Shown here piece after piece: positions 1 through 7,867 of a stretch of 64,000 bases of DNA. Position numbers and translations under genes: made by a program. A model generated the notes under the pieces. It did not search any database. It saw nothing but the letters and a program-made list of their open reading frames with translations, and had not been told where the DNA came from. The DNA lies in contig JBLNCP010000014.1 of assembly GCA_050260775.1 (NCBI GenBank), forward strand, positions 1 through 64,000. Direction: 5' to 3'. Origin of the DNA: CALABS01 sp050260775 (GTDB taxonomy: Bacteria > Pseudomonadota > Alphaproteobacteria > Rhodospirillales > Magnetospirillaceae). Every line of letters begins with the position of its first letter. Positions within the stretch are counted from its first letter, which is position 1.

Positions 1-2
1 GT

Positions 3-1922
3 GCCCCGGTCGGCCTGCCGGCCCTCGACCTGCTGGCGCGGGCGCTGGGCAGCGCCTTGGTCCCCATGGGGGCCGGCGTCCGTCTGGAGGCCACGGGGGG
101 CGGCTTCGTGGCCGCGAGGCCCGGCGGCCTGGTCATGTCGCGCGACCTGCCGACGGTGGCGGAGAAGGTCGAGCCGGGGGCGCCGGCTCCGGCGCCGGTG
201 ACCGAGAAGACGGGCCCGCTCGACCTTGCCCGCTGGATGCGCGGCGGCCTCGACAAGTTCCGCGAGGAACACGAAAAGCTGATGGCGCGCCTGATCCGCC
301 TGAAGCCCGAGGACAAGAACGCCCAGCGCCTGGAGATCGCGCGTCACTACCTGGCGAATTCGCTGAGCGCCGAGGCGTTGGGCGTGGTCGCCGCCATGCT
401 CGCCGCCGACCCCACCGCCATCGAGCGGCCGGAAGTCCGCGGCGTGCGCGGCGCCGCCAATTTCCTCATGCATCGCGACCGCGAGGCGGTCGAGGACCTG
501 TCGCATCCCTCGCTCGCCCAGGATCCCCAGGCCCAGTTGTGGCTCGCCGCCGCGCGGGCCCGTTCCGAGCCCGAGCCGCAGCGTCAGGCCCTGCTGTTGC
601 GCCTGGTGCCCGAGGAGATCAAGGGATTGTCGCCGCGCATCCGCATGACGCTGGGGCGCATCGCCGTGGTCTCGGTCGCGGCGGCCGGCGATGCCAAGGC
701 CGCCAACAAGATCGTCGAATCGGTCAACGGCCCCGGCCTGTCCAAGACCGATGCCGGCACCATCTCGTTCATGCAGGGCCTGGCGGCCGAGGCGGGCAAG
801 AACTTCCCCGGCGCGGTCGCCAAGTACCACGAGGCCGAGGAGGGGCTGTCGCGTCCCGACCGCGCCTACGCCGCCCGCAACCGCATCGAACTGCAGCTCA
901 AGACCGGCGAGATCACGCCGTCCGAGGCGATCACCCAGATGGACCGGCTGCGCTTCGCCTGGCGGGCCGAGGATTTCGAGTACAAGCTGGTCAAGCGCCT
1001 GGGCGAACTGATGCTGGCCGACGGCCAGTACGGCAACGGGCTCCGGATGCTGCGCTCGATGGTCGAGAACTATGCCGACAACCCCGACATCGGCTCGATC
1101 CAGCAGATGATGCACGACGCCTTCGACAAGCTCTATCTCGGCGGCGGCGCCGACAAGCTGTCGCCGGTGGCCGCCATCGGCCTCTACGACGAGTTCCAGG
1201 AGCTGACGCCGTCGGGCACGCGCGGCGACGAGATGATCCGCAAGCTGGCCGACCGCCTGGCCGCCGTCGACCTCCTGGACCGCGCCTCCGAGCTGTTGCG
1301 CCACCAGGTGCAGTTCCGGCTGCAGGGCCTCGACAAGGCCCGCGTCGGCGCGCGGCTGGCGCTGCTGGAACTGGCCGACCGCAAGCCGGGGGCGGCGCTC
1401 GACAGCCTCGACATGAGCGAGGTCCCCGACGAGCCGGCCGAGCTCTACGACATGCGCCGCTACATGCGGGTGCGCGCGCTCGCCGATCTCGGGCGCACCG
1501 CCGAGGCGCTGGCCCTGATCATCAACGACCAGGGCGACACCGCCAAGAAGCTGCGCGCCGAGATCTACTGGGACATGAAGCGCTGGCCCGAGGCGGCGAC
1601 GGCGCTCGAAGCCACCATCGAGCCGCCGGAGGGCAAGCGTCCGCTGCAGCCGGCCCAGGCCCGCCGCGTGCTCGACCTCGCCACCGCGCTGACGCTTGCC
1701 CGCGACGACCGGGGCCTGGCGCGGGTGCGGCGCCAGTTCGGCCCCTCCATGGCGGCGACCGACCTGCGCGAGGCGTTCGACCTGCTCACCGGCGAGCCCG
1801 AGCGGGGCATCATCGACTACCGCCGGGTGGGCGACAAGATCAAGCAGGTGGAAGACTTCAGAAGTTTCATGAAGGACTGGCGCAAGCGGGTACAGAACGA
1901 AGGGCTCTCTTCGATCAACTGA
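3..1922 (+). CDS. Helical-repeat (TPR-like) protein, 5' end outside window
   Basis: The reading frame is open from the first complete codon, so the gene starts upstream of the window; an internal ATG at 57 is not needed. About 639 residues are visible. They are almost entirely alpha-helical, with repeated Ala/Leu/Arg-rich helix pairs such as ALALIINDQGDTAKKLRAEIYW, shortened here to its core ALALIINDQG, which is the pattern of tetratricopeptide-like solenoids. A Pro/Ala-rich linker lies around residues 60-75. No catalytic motif is visible. The family role would be a protein-protein scaffold, but the partner cannot be told from this window. The next gene, speD, lies 228 bases downstream and is probably a separate transcription unit. 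The stop is TGA at 1920-1922. Confidence 0.75.
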   Translation, partial: APVGLPALDLLARALGSALVPMGAGVRLEATGGGFVAARPGGLVMSRDLPTVAEKVEPGAPAPAPVTEKTGPLDLARWMRGGLDKFREEHEKLMARLIRLKPEDKNAQRLEIARHYLANSLSAEALGVVAAMLAADPTAIERPEVRGVRGAANFLMHRDREAVEDLSHPSLAQDPQAQLWLAAARARSEPEPQRQALLLRLVPEEIKGLSPRIRMTLGRIAVVSVAAAGDAKAANKIVESVNGPGLSKTDAGTISFMQGLAAEAGKNFPGAVAKYHEAEEGLSRPDRAYAARNRIELQLKTGEITPSEAITQMDRLRFAWRAEDFEYKLVKRLGELMLADGQYGNGLRMLRSMVENYADNPDIGSIQQMMHDAFDKLYLGGGADKLSPVAAIGLYDEFQELTPSGTRGDEMIRKLADRLAAVDLLDRASELLRHQVQFRLQGLDKARVGARLALLELADRKPGAALDSLDMSEVPDEPAELYDMRRYMRVRALADLGRTAEALALIINDQGDTAKKLRAEIYWDMKRWPEAATALEATIEPPEGKRPLQPAQARRVLDLATALTLARDDRGLARVRRQFGPSMAATDLREAFDLLTGEPERGIIDYRRVGDKIKQVEDFRSFMKDWRKRVQNEGLSSIN

Positions 1923-2081
1923 TCCAGTATTGACCTAGTTACAATGCGGAGCCTGTCGAGCACAGGCGCGGTCCCGAGGCGGAAAACCTCAAAGAACTCA
2001 TTGGCGGAATTGGCTTTTTCGCCGCTGGTGAGGAGGGTTGGGTTTTTTCGGACGCGGGGGTATTTTTCCCTTGCAAAGGGG

Positions 2082-2147
2082 GGTGGTTTGATAGATAAAC
2101 CGCCTCCTTGACCATTCTTCTGGTCCATCTACTGGTTTGGAGGGGGA
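2082..2147 (+). promoter_or_regulatory. Structured leader upstream of speD
   Basis: The 228-base gap before speD contains a hairpin GGTGGTTT / AAACCGCC (2082-2089 with 2097-2104, one G-T pair) and a second hairpin GACCA / TGGTC (2110-2114 with 2121-2125). The bases CCTCC at 2103-2107 overlap the first hairpin and are complementary to GGAGG at 2139-2143, which belongs to the speD Shine-Dalgarno region. Two mutually exclusive folds are therefore possible, one leaving the ribosome site free and one hiding it. That it responds to polyamines or S-adenosylmethionine is only an inference. Confidence 0.35.
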
Positions 2148-2150
2148 GCA

Positions 2151-2639
2151 ATGGCTCACGCTCTTGCCCAACTGGGGATGCACTCGGAAGCGACTCCGAG
2201 CAACACCCAAAGCGTTTCCGCCGCCAACGAGGATCGGCAGGCCAATTGGCCCGAGTCCGAGAACGGCAAGGATTACTACGTCTCGCGCAATGGCGTGAAG
2301 TATGCCGGGACGCACCTGCTGATCGACCTCTGGGGCGCCACCAACCTCGACGACATCGAGCTGGTGGAAGAGGCGCTGCGCAAGTCGGCCATCGAAGGGG
2401 GCGCGACCATCCTTCACTGCCACCTGCACCACTTCCAGCCCAACGGCGGGATTTCGGGCGTGCTGGTGCTGGCCGAAAGCCACATCTCCATCCATTCCTG
2501 GCCCGAGCGCGGCTATGCCGCCCTTGACGTCTTCATGTGCGGCGACTGCGATCCCTACAAGGCGATCCCGGTGCTGAAGGAGGCGTTCAAGCCGGAATTC
2601 GTCACCCTGGCGGAAAGCAAGCGGGGCCTGATGCCGTGA
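2151..2639 (+). CDS. speD: S-adenosylmethionine decarboxylase proenzyme
   Basis: Pyruvoyl-dependent enzyme that decarboxylates S-adenosylmethionine to give the aminopropyl donor for spermidine. The 162-residue protein has the bacterial class 1B core. AESHISIHSWPE contains the self-cleavage site between Glu109 and Ser110, where Ser110 becomes the pyruvoyl group. His115 follows, and Cys130 lies in DVFMCGDCD; these match the processing and proton-donor residues of the family. The N-terminal 40 residues are a poorly conserved extension relative to the usual ~120-130 residue enzyme. The start ATG has a strong AGGGGGAG ribosome site four bases upstream. Its stop overlaps the start of speE, so the two are translationally coupled. 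Confidence 0.95.
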   Translation: MAHALAQLGMHSEATPSNTQSVSAANEDRQANWPESENGKDYYVSRNGVKYAGTHLLIDLWGATNLDDIELVEEALRKSAIEGGATILHCHLHHFQPNGGISGVLVLAESHISIHSWPERGYAALDVFMCGDCDPYKAIPVLKEAFKPEFVTLAESKRGLMP

Positions 2640-3484
2640 GCTGGTACCGGGAGCGCCTGTACGATCACTGGCAACAATCGTTCCTGGTGTCCAAGGAGCT
2701 CTTCCGGTCCGAGGGCGGACTGCAGGAGATCTCGCTGTTCGAGACCCCCGGCTTCGGCCGGGTGTTGACGCTGGACGGCGTGATCCAGGTCACCACCGGC
2801 GACGAGTTCGTCTACCACGAGATGCTGGCCCACGTTCCCATCTACGCCCACGGGAACGTGCGGACCGCTTGCGTGGTCGGCGGCGGCGACGGCGGCATGC
2901 TGCGCGAGATCCTCAAGCACCACAGCATCGAGCGGGCGGTCCTGGTCGAGATCGACGGCGGCGTGGTGGAGTTCTGCCGCGAGCACATGCCGACGGTGTC
3001 GGCCGGCGCCTTCGACGATCCCCGCACCGAGATCGTCATCGCCGACGGCATCGAATACATGGCCACGACCGACCGCCGGTTCGACCTCATCGTGGTCGAT
3101 TCCACCGATCCGATCGGCCCCGGCGGCGTGCTGTTCACCGAGGCGTTCTACAAGGATTGCGCCCGCTGCCTCACCGACGAGGGCATCGTGGTCAACCAGA
3201 ACGGCGTCCCCTTCCTGCAGGGCGAGGAAGTCACCGACACCTACCGCCGCCGCCGGCCGCATTTCGCCGACGTTGGCTTCTATGTGGCGGCGGTGCCGAC
3301 CTATGTCGGCGGCTTCATGGCGCTCGGCTGGGCGAGCCATTCGCCGCGGCCGCGCCGGGAAAGCGCCGAGGCCATTGCGGCGCGCTTCGTGGCGGCGCCG
3401 GTGGAGACCCGATACTATACGCCGGAATTGCACAGGGCGTCGTTCGCGCTACCGAAATTCATTAAAGATCTGTTTAAAGAGTGA
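2636..3484 (+). CDS. speE: Spermidine synthase (polyamine aminopropyltransferase)
   Basis: Transfers the aminopropyl group of decarboxylated S-adenosylmethionine to putrescine in the cytoplasm. I chose the GTG at 2636, which overlaps the speD stop and gives a 282-residue protein starting MSWYRERLYDHW, the usual N-terminus and length for the family; upstream in-frame codons fall inside speD. Visible motifs are the Rossmann glycine motif VVGGGDGGMLREILKH with its acidic strand end VLVEIDGG, and VVDSTDPIGPGGVLFTEAFY, which carries the catalytic Asp and the D-P-I-G-P loop. The gene forms a two-gene operon with speD, and both steps of spermidine synthesis are encoded together. Confidence 0.95.
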   Translation: MSWYRERLYDHWQQSFLVSKELFRSEGGLQEISLFETPGFGRVLTLDGVIQVTTGDEFVYHEMLAHVPIYAHGNVRTACVVGGGDGGMLREILKHHSIERAVLVEIDGGVVEFCREHMPTVSAGAFDDPRTEIVIADGIEYMATTDRRFDLIVVDSTDPIGPGGVLFTEAFYKDCARCLTDEGIVVNQNGVPFLQGEEVTDTYRRRRPHFADVGFYVAAVPTYVGGFMALGWASHSPRPRRESAEAIAARFVAAPVETRYYTPELHRASFALPKFIKDLFKE

Positions 3485-3615
3485 CGGATTGTTGCGGCGG
3501 CAAGGCCTCGTTCCTTGTGCTTTATTAGCGATAATTACTGCACCAAAGTATTGATTTCCCCCCGGAGCCCCTCCATCCTCTCACGGAGACGGCTGTATCG
3601 TTCGAGGGGGTGTCC

Positions 3616-5520
3616 ATGTCTTTTCTCGCCAATGCCCGCATCGGGGTGCGCCTCGTCCTCCTGACGGCGTTGATGGCGGTCCTCGCGATCATCGTCAGCG
3701 TGTACGGGCTGTCCGGCATGTCCTCGATCGCCGAAGGCTTGCGCACCGTCTATGAGGACCGCGCCGTGCCGCTGGTCCAGCTGGGCTCGATCCAGGACTC
3801 GCTGCACCGGGTCCGCGCCAATGCCGTGGCGGCGGCGATGAGCGAGGATCCCTCGATCGTCGCCGGCCTCGAGGGCGAGAACAACGCGCTGGTGGCCCGC
3901 AACGACAAGACCTGGGCCGAGTACACCGCCACCTACATGACGCCCGAGGAAAAGACGCTGGCCGACAGCTTCGCGCGGCGTCTCGGCGACTATCGCGAGG
4001 CGCGCGGCCGGGTGTTCGCGGCGGCGAAGGCCGGCGAGCACGACAAGGCCCAGGCGATCATGCGCAACGAAGCCGGCCCCCGCTTCGTCGCGCTGATGTC
4101 CGACCTCGAGGGCCTGGTGGCGCTGCAGGCCCGCGTCGCCCAGGAGGAATACACCAAGGCGAAGGCTACCTACGAGAGCGGCCGGATCACCCTCATCGCC
4201 CTAATCGTGCTCGGCCTCGCCGCCGCGTCGACCTTCGCCTGGGTCATCGCCCGCTCGGTGACCCGCCCGGTCGGCGCCATGACCGACGCCATGGGCGCGC
4301 TGGCCGGCGGCAAGCTCGACGTCGCCATTCCCGCCCTCGGCCAGCGCGACGAGATCGGCGAGATGGCCAAGGCGGTGCAGGTGTTCAAGCAGAACGCCAT
4401 CGACAAGAAGCGGATGGAGGAGGAGCAGCGCGCCGCCGAGGAGGCTGCCCGCAAGGCCGAGGCCGAGCAGCGCGCCCGCGAGGCCGCCATCGTCGCCGAG
4501 GTCGCCGAGGTGGCCGCCGCCGCCAGCGGCGGCGACATGGACCGCCGCATCGATCTCGCCGGCAAGGACGGCTTCCTGCTCAGGCTGTGCGAGGGGGTGA
4601 ACAACCTTGTCAACCTGACCGGCCTGGCGCTGAAGGACGTTGCCGCCGTGCTGGGCGCGGTGGCCAAGGGCGACCTCACCCGCCGCATCAGCGGCCAGTA
4701 CGGCGGCCTGTTCGGGCAGCTCAAGGACGACGTCAACACCACCGCCGACACCCTGTCGCGCATCGTCGGCGACATCAACAAGGCGGCAAGCCAGATCGCC
4801 TCGGCCGCCTCCGAGGTGGCGTCCGGTTCGCAGGACCTGTCGGAGCGTTCGGAGCAGCAGGCCAGCGCGCTGGAGGAGACGGCCGCCAGCATGGAGGAGC
4901 TGTCGGCCACCGTCCGCCAGAACGCCGCCAACGCGCAGCAGGCCAATCAACTGGCGGCCGGCGCCCGCGAGGTGGCGGCGTCGGGCGGCCAGGTGGTCGG
5001 CGACGCCGTGGCCGCCATGGCCCGCATCGAGGCCTCCAGCCAGAAGATCGGCGACATCGTCGGCATGATCGACGAGATCGCCTTCCAGACCAACCTGCTG
5101 GCCCTGAACGCCGCCGTCGAGGCGGCGCGGGCCGGCGACGCCGGCAAGGGGTTCGCCGTGGTGGCCCAGGAAGTGCGCAACCTGGCCCAGCGGTCGGCCG
5201 AAGCCTCCAAGGACATCAAGACCCTGATCCACACCAGCTCGGGCGAGGTCACGGCCGGCGCCGACCTGGTCAAGGGGGCCGGACGGACGCTGGACGACAT
5301 CGTCGCCTCGGTCCGCCGCCTGGCCGGCATCGTCGCCGAGATCGCGGCGGCCAGCGGCGAGCAGGCGGGCGGCATCGAGCAGGTGAACGGCGCCGTCAGC
5401 CACATGGACGAGATCACGCAGCAAAACGCCGCGCTCGTCGAGGAGAGCGCGGCGTCGGCACAGGCGCTGGAGGATCAGGCGGCCCGCTTGGACAGCCTGG
5501 TCCGGTACTTCAAGGTTTGA
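3616..5520 (+). CDS. Methyl-accepting chemotaxis protein
   Basis: Transmembrane chemoreceptor of 634 residues. The ATG at 3616 is preferred over the GTG six bases earlier because GAGGGG lies at the right distance. TM1 is around residues 10-30, followed by a helical periplasmic sensor domain (roughly 33-188), TM2 (about 190-210) and a HAMP domain. A second HAMP-like stretch carries GGDMDRRIDL and KGDLTRRISG. The cytoplasmic signalling tip contains EIAFQTNLLALNAAVEAARAG and GFAVVAQEVRNLAQRS. No NWETF-like CheR-docking pentapeptide is present at the C-terminus. The sensor domain resembles that of the receptor at 30587, for example sharing TVYEDR. The stop codon overlaps the convergent norF-like gene by 11 bases. 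Confidence 0.93.
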   Translation: MSFLANARIGVRLVLLTALMAVLAIIVSVYGLSGMSSIAEGLRTVYEDRAVPLVQLGSIQDSLHRVRANAVAAAMSEDPSIVAGLEGENNALVARNDKTWAEYTATYMTPEEKTLADSFARRLGDYREARGRVFAAAKAGEHDKAQAIMRNEAGPRFVALMSDLEGLVALQARVAQEEYTKAKATYESGRITLIALIVLGLAAASTFAWVIARSVTRPVGAMTDAMGALAGGKLDVAIPALGQRDEIGEMAKAVQVFKQNAIDKKRMEEEQRAAEEAARKAEAEQRAREAAIVAEVAEVAAAASGGDMDRRIDLAGKDGFLLRLCEGVNNLVNLTGLALKDVAAVLGAVAKGDLTRRISGQYGGLFGQLKDDVNTTADTLSRIVGDINKAASQIASAASEVASGSQDLSERSEQQASALEETAASMEELSATVRQNAANAQQANQLAAGAREVAASGGQVVGDAVAAMARIEASSQKIGDIVGMIDEIAFQTNLLALNAAVEAARAGDAGKGFAVVAQEVRNLAQRSAEASKDIKTLIHTSSGEVTAGADLVKGAGRTLDDIVASVRRLAGIVAEIAAASGEQAGGIEQVNGAVSHMDEITQQNAALVEESAASAQALEDQAARLDSLVRYFKV

Positions 5521-5812
5521 GGAAGGCGGCGGCCACGTAGGTCGCCATCAGCCCGCCCAGGATGACCAGCAGCATGGCGGAAAGGAAGCCGCGCCACTGA
5601 CCGCCGGCCCGGCGCAGGTCGAGGAAGTGGTCGAGCACGAGACGCGCCTTGAAGAACGAGGCGGCAAGAGCGACGGCCGCCGCCAGCAGCCCGGCCTCGA
5701 CCTGGCCGAAGCCCAGCACCGCCGTCAGCGACACCAGGGTCAGCCCCACCAGCAGACCCCAGGCGGTGGTCAGCCGGCGGCTCCACGCCGCATGATTCTC
5801 GAGTGGTTTCAT
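5510..5812 (-). CDS. Cytochrome c oxidase subunit IV-like (NorF-type) membrane protein
   Basis: Small 100-residue inner-membrane protein with three predicted transmembrane helices (about residues 15-35, 37-55 and 74-97). The pattern FFKARLVLDHFLDLRR between the second and third helices is typical of the prokaryotic COX4 / NorF family. The ATG at 5812 overlaps the stop of the upstream subunit III-like gene as TGATG, so the two are coupled. In denitrifiers norE and norF accompany nitric oxide reductase and help its activity or assembly; no norCB is present in this window. It could instead be an accessory subunit of a haem-copper oxidase encoded elsewhere. Confidence 0.72.
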   Translation of the reverse strand: MKPLENHAAWSRRLTTAWGLLVGLTLVSLTAVLGFGQVEAGLLAAAVALAASFFKARLVLDHFLDLRRAGGQWRGFLSAMLLVILGGLMATYVAAAFLKP

Positions 5813-6381
5813 CACCGCACCAGATAGACGATAGGGAACAGAATCAGCCAGATCAGGTCGACCATGTGCCAGAAGGCGGTGCCGGTCTCCAGGTTCTCCA
5901 CCGAATCCTTGATGCCGACGATGGTCAGGACCACCAGGCCCATCACCACGTGCAGGGCATGGAAGCCGGTCATCAGGTAAAACAGGGTGAAGAAGCTGTC
6001 GGTTTCGAGCCCGTAGCCGTGGGCCGCCTTGTCGGCGTACTCGATGCCCTTGATCACCAGGAAGGTCACGCCGAGGGCCATGGCGACGGCCAGCCAACGC
6101 CGCGGGCTCAGCCCTTCGACCTTGGCCTGCACCGCCTTGGCGGCCATCCATCCGCTGGTCACCAGCACGATGGTGTTGAGGCCGCCCATGCGCACGTCGA
6201 GCAGCGCCTGCCCGTGCCGGAACGTGTCCGGATCGAAAATCCGAGCAACGCCGAAGGCGAGGAAGAAGGCACCGAAAACCAGCAATTCGCTGATGATCAG
6301 CACCCACATGATCGGGTTACCGGGGAGGCTGGAGAGCGCGCCCCATTCGCCCTGACTTTCGGTTGTGGTAATCGTGGTCAT
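5812..6381 (-). CDS. Haem-copper oxidase subunit III-like protein (NorE type)
   Basis: Polytopic membrane protein of 189 residues with about five helices, shorter than true CoxC/CoxIII (about 260-290). The segment PGNPIMWVLIISELLVFGAFF and the later TGFHALHVVMGLVVL match the NorE branch of the subunit III family, including the buried Glu in SELLVF and the conserved His pair in FHALHV. It is followed by the subunit IV/NorF-like gene with a one-base overlap. A perfect TTGAC-N4-GTCAA box lies 36-49 bases upstream of its ATG, which fits control by a nitric-oxide- or oxygen-responsive CRP/FNR-family regulator. The assignment to nitric oxide metabolism rather than ordinary respiration is an inference. 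Confidence 0.78.
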   Translation of the reverse strand: MTTITTTESQGEWGALSSLPGNPIMWVLIISELLVFGAFFLAFGVARIFDPDTFRHGQALLDVRMGGLNTIVLVTSGWMAAKAVQAKVEGLSPRRWLAVAMALGVTFLVIKGIEYADKAAHGYGLETDSFFTLFYLMTGFHALHVVMGLVVLTIVGIKDSVENLETGTAFWHMVDLIWLILFPIVYLVR

Positions 6382-6416
6382 GATCGTCAGCCTATTCCGA
6401 GCAACGCACTCGGGAA

Positions 6417-6430
6417 TTGACGGCGGTCAA
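6417..6430. promoter_or_regulatory. Perfect TTGAC-N4-GTCAA box (NNR/DNR/FNR-type site)
   Basis: The sequence TTGAC-GGCG-GTCAA is a perfect inverted repeat of the form used by NNR/DNR-type nitric-oxide-responsive members of the CRP/FNR family. Its centre is about 42.5 bases upstream of the norE-like start codon on the minus strand and about 72 bases upstream of the divergent HPt gene. The regulator itself is not in this window. Confidence 0.6.
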
Positions 6431-6495
6431 GCGTCCGAGGCCCCTATCTTTTTCCTTGTAACAGTTTTAAGGTGGGGTCCGGGGGGAGAAGGGCC

Positions 6496-6864
6496 ATGAC
6501 GATCATCAGCAGCGAACTTCCGGTCATCGACATCGCTTACCTGGAAGACATGCGGGAATGGGTGGGCGACGACACGCTGCGCACCCTGATCGACGACGCC
6601 CCCGCGTCCATCGCGGCGGAACTGGCCAGCATCTCCCAGTCCTGGCAGGCCGACGACCTTCATGCGGTGCGCGAGAACGGCCACCGCCTCAAGGGCGCGG
6701 CCGGCAGCCTGGCGCTCCGCCGTCTCGCCGACCTCGGCCACACCGTCCAGCGCATCGACGACCTCGCCGACGGACAGGTGCTGGGCCTCCTCGAGGACAC
6801 CGCCGCCGAGGCATTGCGGGCGCTGGCCGACTATCGGGCCACCAAGCTGCTTCCGGCCGCCTAG
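6496..6864 (+). CDS. Stand-alone HPt (histidine phosphotransfer) domain protein
   Basis: A 122-residue cytoplasmic four-helix protein. ENGHRLKGAAGSLALRRLADLG carries the phosphorylatable histidine, His63, in the classic H-x-L-K-G-(A/S)-A-x-S/N-L pattern; only its core NGHRLKGAAGS is needed for recognition. The ATG at 6496 has a GGAGAA ribosome site five bases upstream, so the in-frame GTG at 6472 is not needed. HPt proteins relay phosphate between the receiver domain of a hybrid kinase and a response regulator. The hybrid kinase at 28235 ends in a receiver and has no HPt of its own, so it is a possible but unproven partner. The gene is divergent from the norE-like gene and convergent with msrA. 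Confidence 0.85.
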   Translation: MTIISSELPVIDIAYLEDMREWVGDDTLRTLIDDAPASIAAELASISQSWQADDLHAVRENGHRLKGAAGSLALRRLADLGHTVQRIDDLADGQVLGLLEDTAAEALRALADYRATKLLPAA

Positions 6865-6865
6865 C

Positions 6866-7501
6866 TCAGCCGCAGGCAACCCCGGTTCCGCCGAGGCCGC
6901 AATACCCGCCCGGGTTCTTGTGCAGGTATTGCTGGTGGTAGGCCTCCGCATAGTAGAAGCGCGGCGCCTCGGCGATTTCGGTGGTGACCTCTCCCAGGCC
7001 GGCCCGGTGCAAGGCGGCGGCGTAACGGTCGCGGCTGGCCAGCGCCGCCTCCATCTGGGCCGGGGTGGTCACGAACACCGCCGAGCGGTACTGGGTGCCG
7101 ACGTCGTTGCCCTGGCGCATCCCCTGGGTCGGGTCGTGCCCCTCCCAGAAGACGCGAAGGAGGTTGTCGAAGGACACCGCCTCGGGATCGTAGACCACCT
7201 GGACCGCTTCGGTGTGGCCCGTCCGGCCGCTGCACACTTCCTCGTAGGTCGGGTTCGGCGTGAACCCGCCGGCGTAGCCGACCGAGGTGGAGATGATTCC
7301 GGGCTGCGTCCAGAACTTGCGTTCGGCGCCCCAGAAGCACCCCATGGCGAACACGGCGATGGCCGAGCCCGGGGGGAACGGCGCCACCAGAGGGGTACCG
7401 AGCACCGCGTGCCGCCCCGGCACCGCCATCGGCTCGCCGCGCCCCGGCAACGCCTGCTTCGCCTCCACCATCGTCGGCTTTCCCAGACCAAACAGGCTCA
7501 T
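6866..7501 (-). CDS. msrA: Peptide methionine-(S)-S-oxide reductase
   Basis: Repairs oxidised methionine in proteins using thioredoxin. The 211-residue protein has the catalytic motif AMGCFWGAE with Cys55, the conserved TSVGYAGG, GHTEAVQVVYDP and FWEGHDPTQ segments, and a Cys-containing tail (YCGLGGTGVACG) for disulfide relay. The N-terminal 40 residues are the usual extension of the long MsrA form and carry no signal peptide, so it should be cytoplasmic. A GGGAGAAAGGC ribosome site precedes the ATG at 7501. It is convergent with the HPt gene, with stop codons one base apart. Confidence 0.95.
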   Translation of the reverse strand: MSLFGLGKPTMVEAKQALPGRGEPMAVPGRHAVLGTPLVAPFPPGSAIAVFAMGCFWGAERKFWTQPGIISTSVGYAGGFTPNPTYEEVCSGRTGHTEAVQVVYDPEAVSFDNLLRVFWEGHDPTQGMRQGNDVGTQYRSAVFVTTPAQMEAALASRDRYAAALHRAGLGEVTTEIAEAPRFYYAEAYHQQYLHKNPGGYCGLGGTGVACG

Positions 7502-7630
7502 GCCTTTCTCCCTCGTCCTTCTCCCAGAGATGGGGTGCTCGCCATCGGGATCATCCCCCTGTGGGCCCCTACATCCAATTCCCGGATGCGCCAATATGGC
7601 TGGGCGGATGGATTTCTGGAGACGCAAGCA

Positions 7631-7864
7631 ATGAGACGGTTGCTGATCCTCGCCCTCGCCCCCCTGGCGCTTGCCGCCTGTTCCAACACCAGGGATGCCG
7701 ACGTCGCGGCCCTGCGCTCCGACGTCAATACCATGCGGGCGGAATTGAGCCAGACCCAGGCCCAGGCCCAGGCGGCCGACCGGCGCGCCGCCAACGCCGA
7801 ACAGCAGGCCGCGCTCGCCAACCAGCGGGCCGACACCATGTACAACCGCAGCCTGCGCAAGTAA
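7631..7864 (+). CDS. Lpp-like alanine-zipper outer-membrane lipoprotein
   Basis: A 77-residue lipoprotein: signal peptide, lipobox LALAAC with acylated Cys17, then a heptad-like Ala-rich coiled coil (LRSDVNTMRAEL, ADRRAANAEQQAALANQRAD). It ends in ...NRSLRK. Braun lipoprotein (Lpp) and its relatives have this size and shape, and Lpp is attached to peptidoglycan through its C-terminal Lys by L,D-transpeptidases. Here the C-terminus is also Arg-Lys, and an L,D-transpeptidase gene starts three bases after the stop. The covalent link is therefore a reasonable inference. Confidence 0.8.
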   Translation: MRRLLILALAPLALAACSNTRDADVAALRSDVNTMRAELSQTQAQAQAADRRAANAEQQAALANQRADTMYNRSLRK

Positions 7865-7867
7865 CCG

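Noticed and set aside
3515..3545. Sigma-28-like promoter before the first chemoreceptor (AGCGATAA)
   Set aside because: It has only part of the -10 consensus and no TAAA at the right distance for the -35.
4201..5424. Long open frame on the minus strand inside the first chemoreceptor gene
   Set aside because: It is an antisense shadow of a GC-rich, Ala/Glu-rich coding region; the plus-strand frame has clear chemoreceptor domains.
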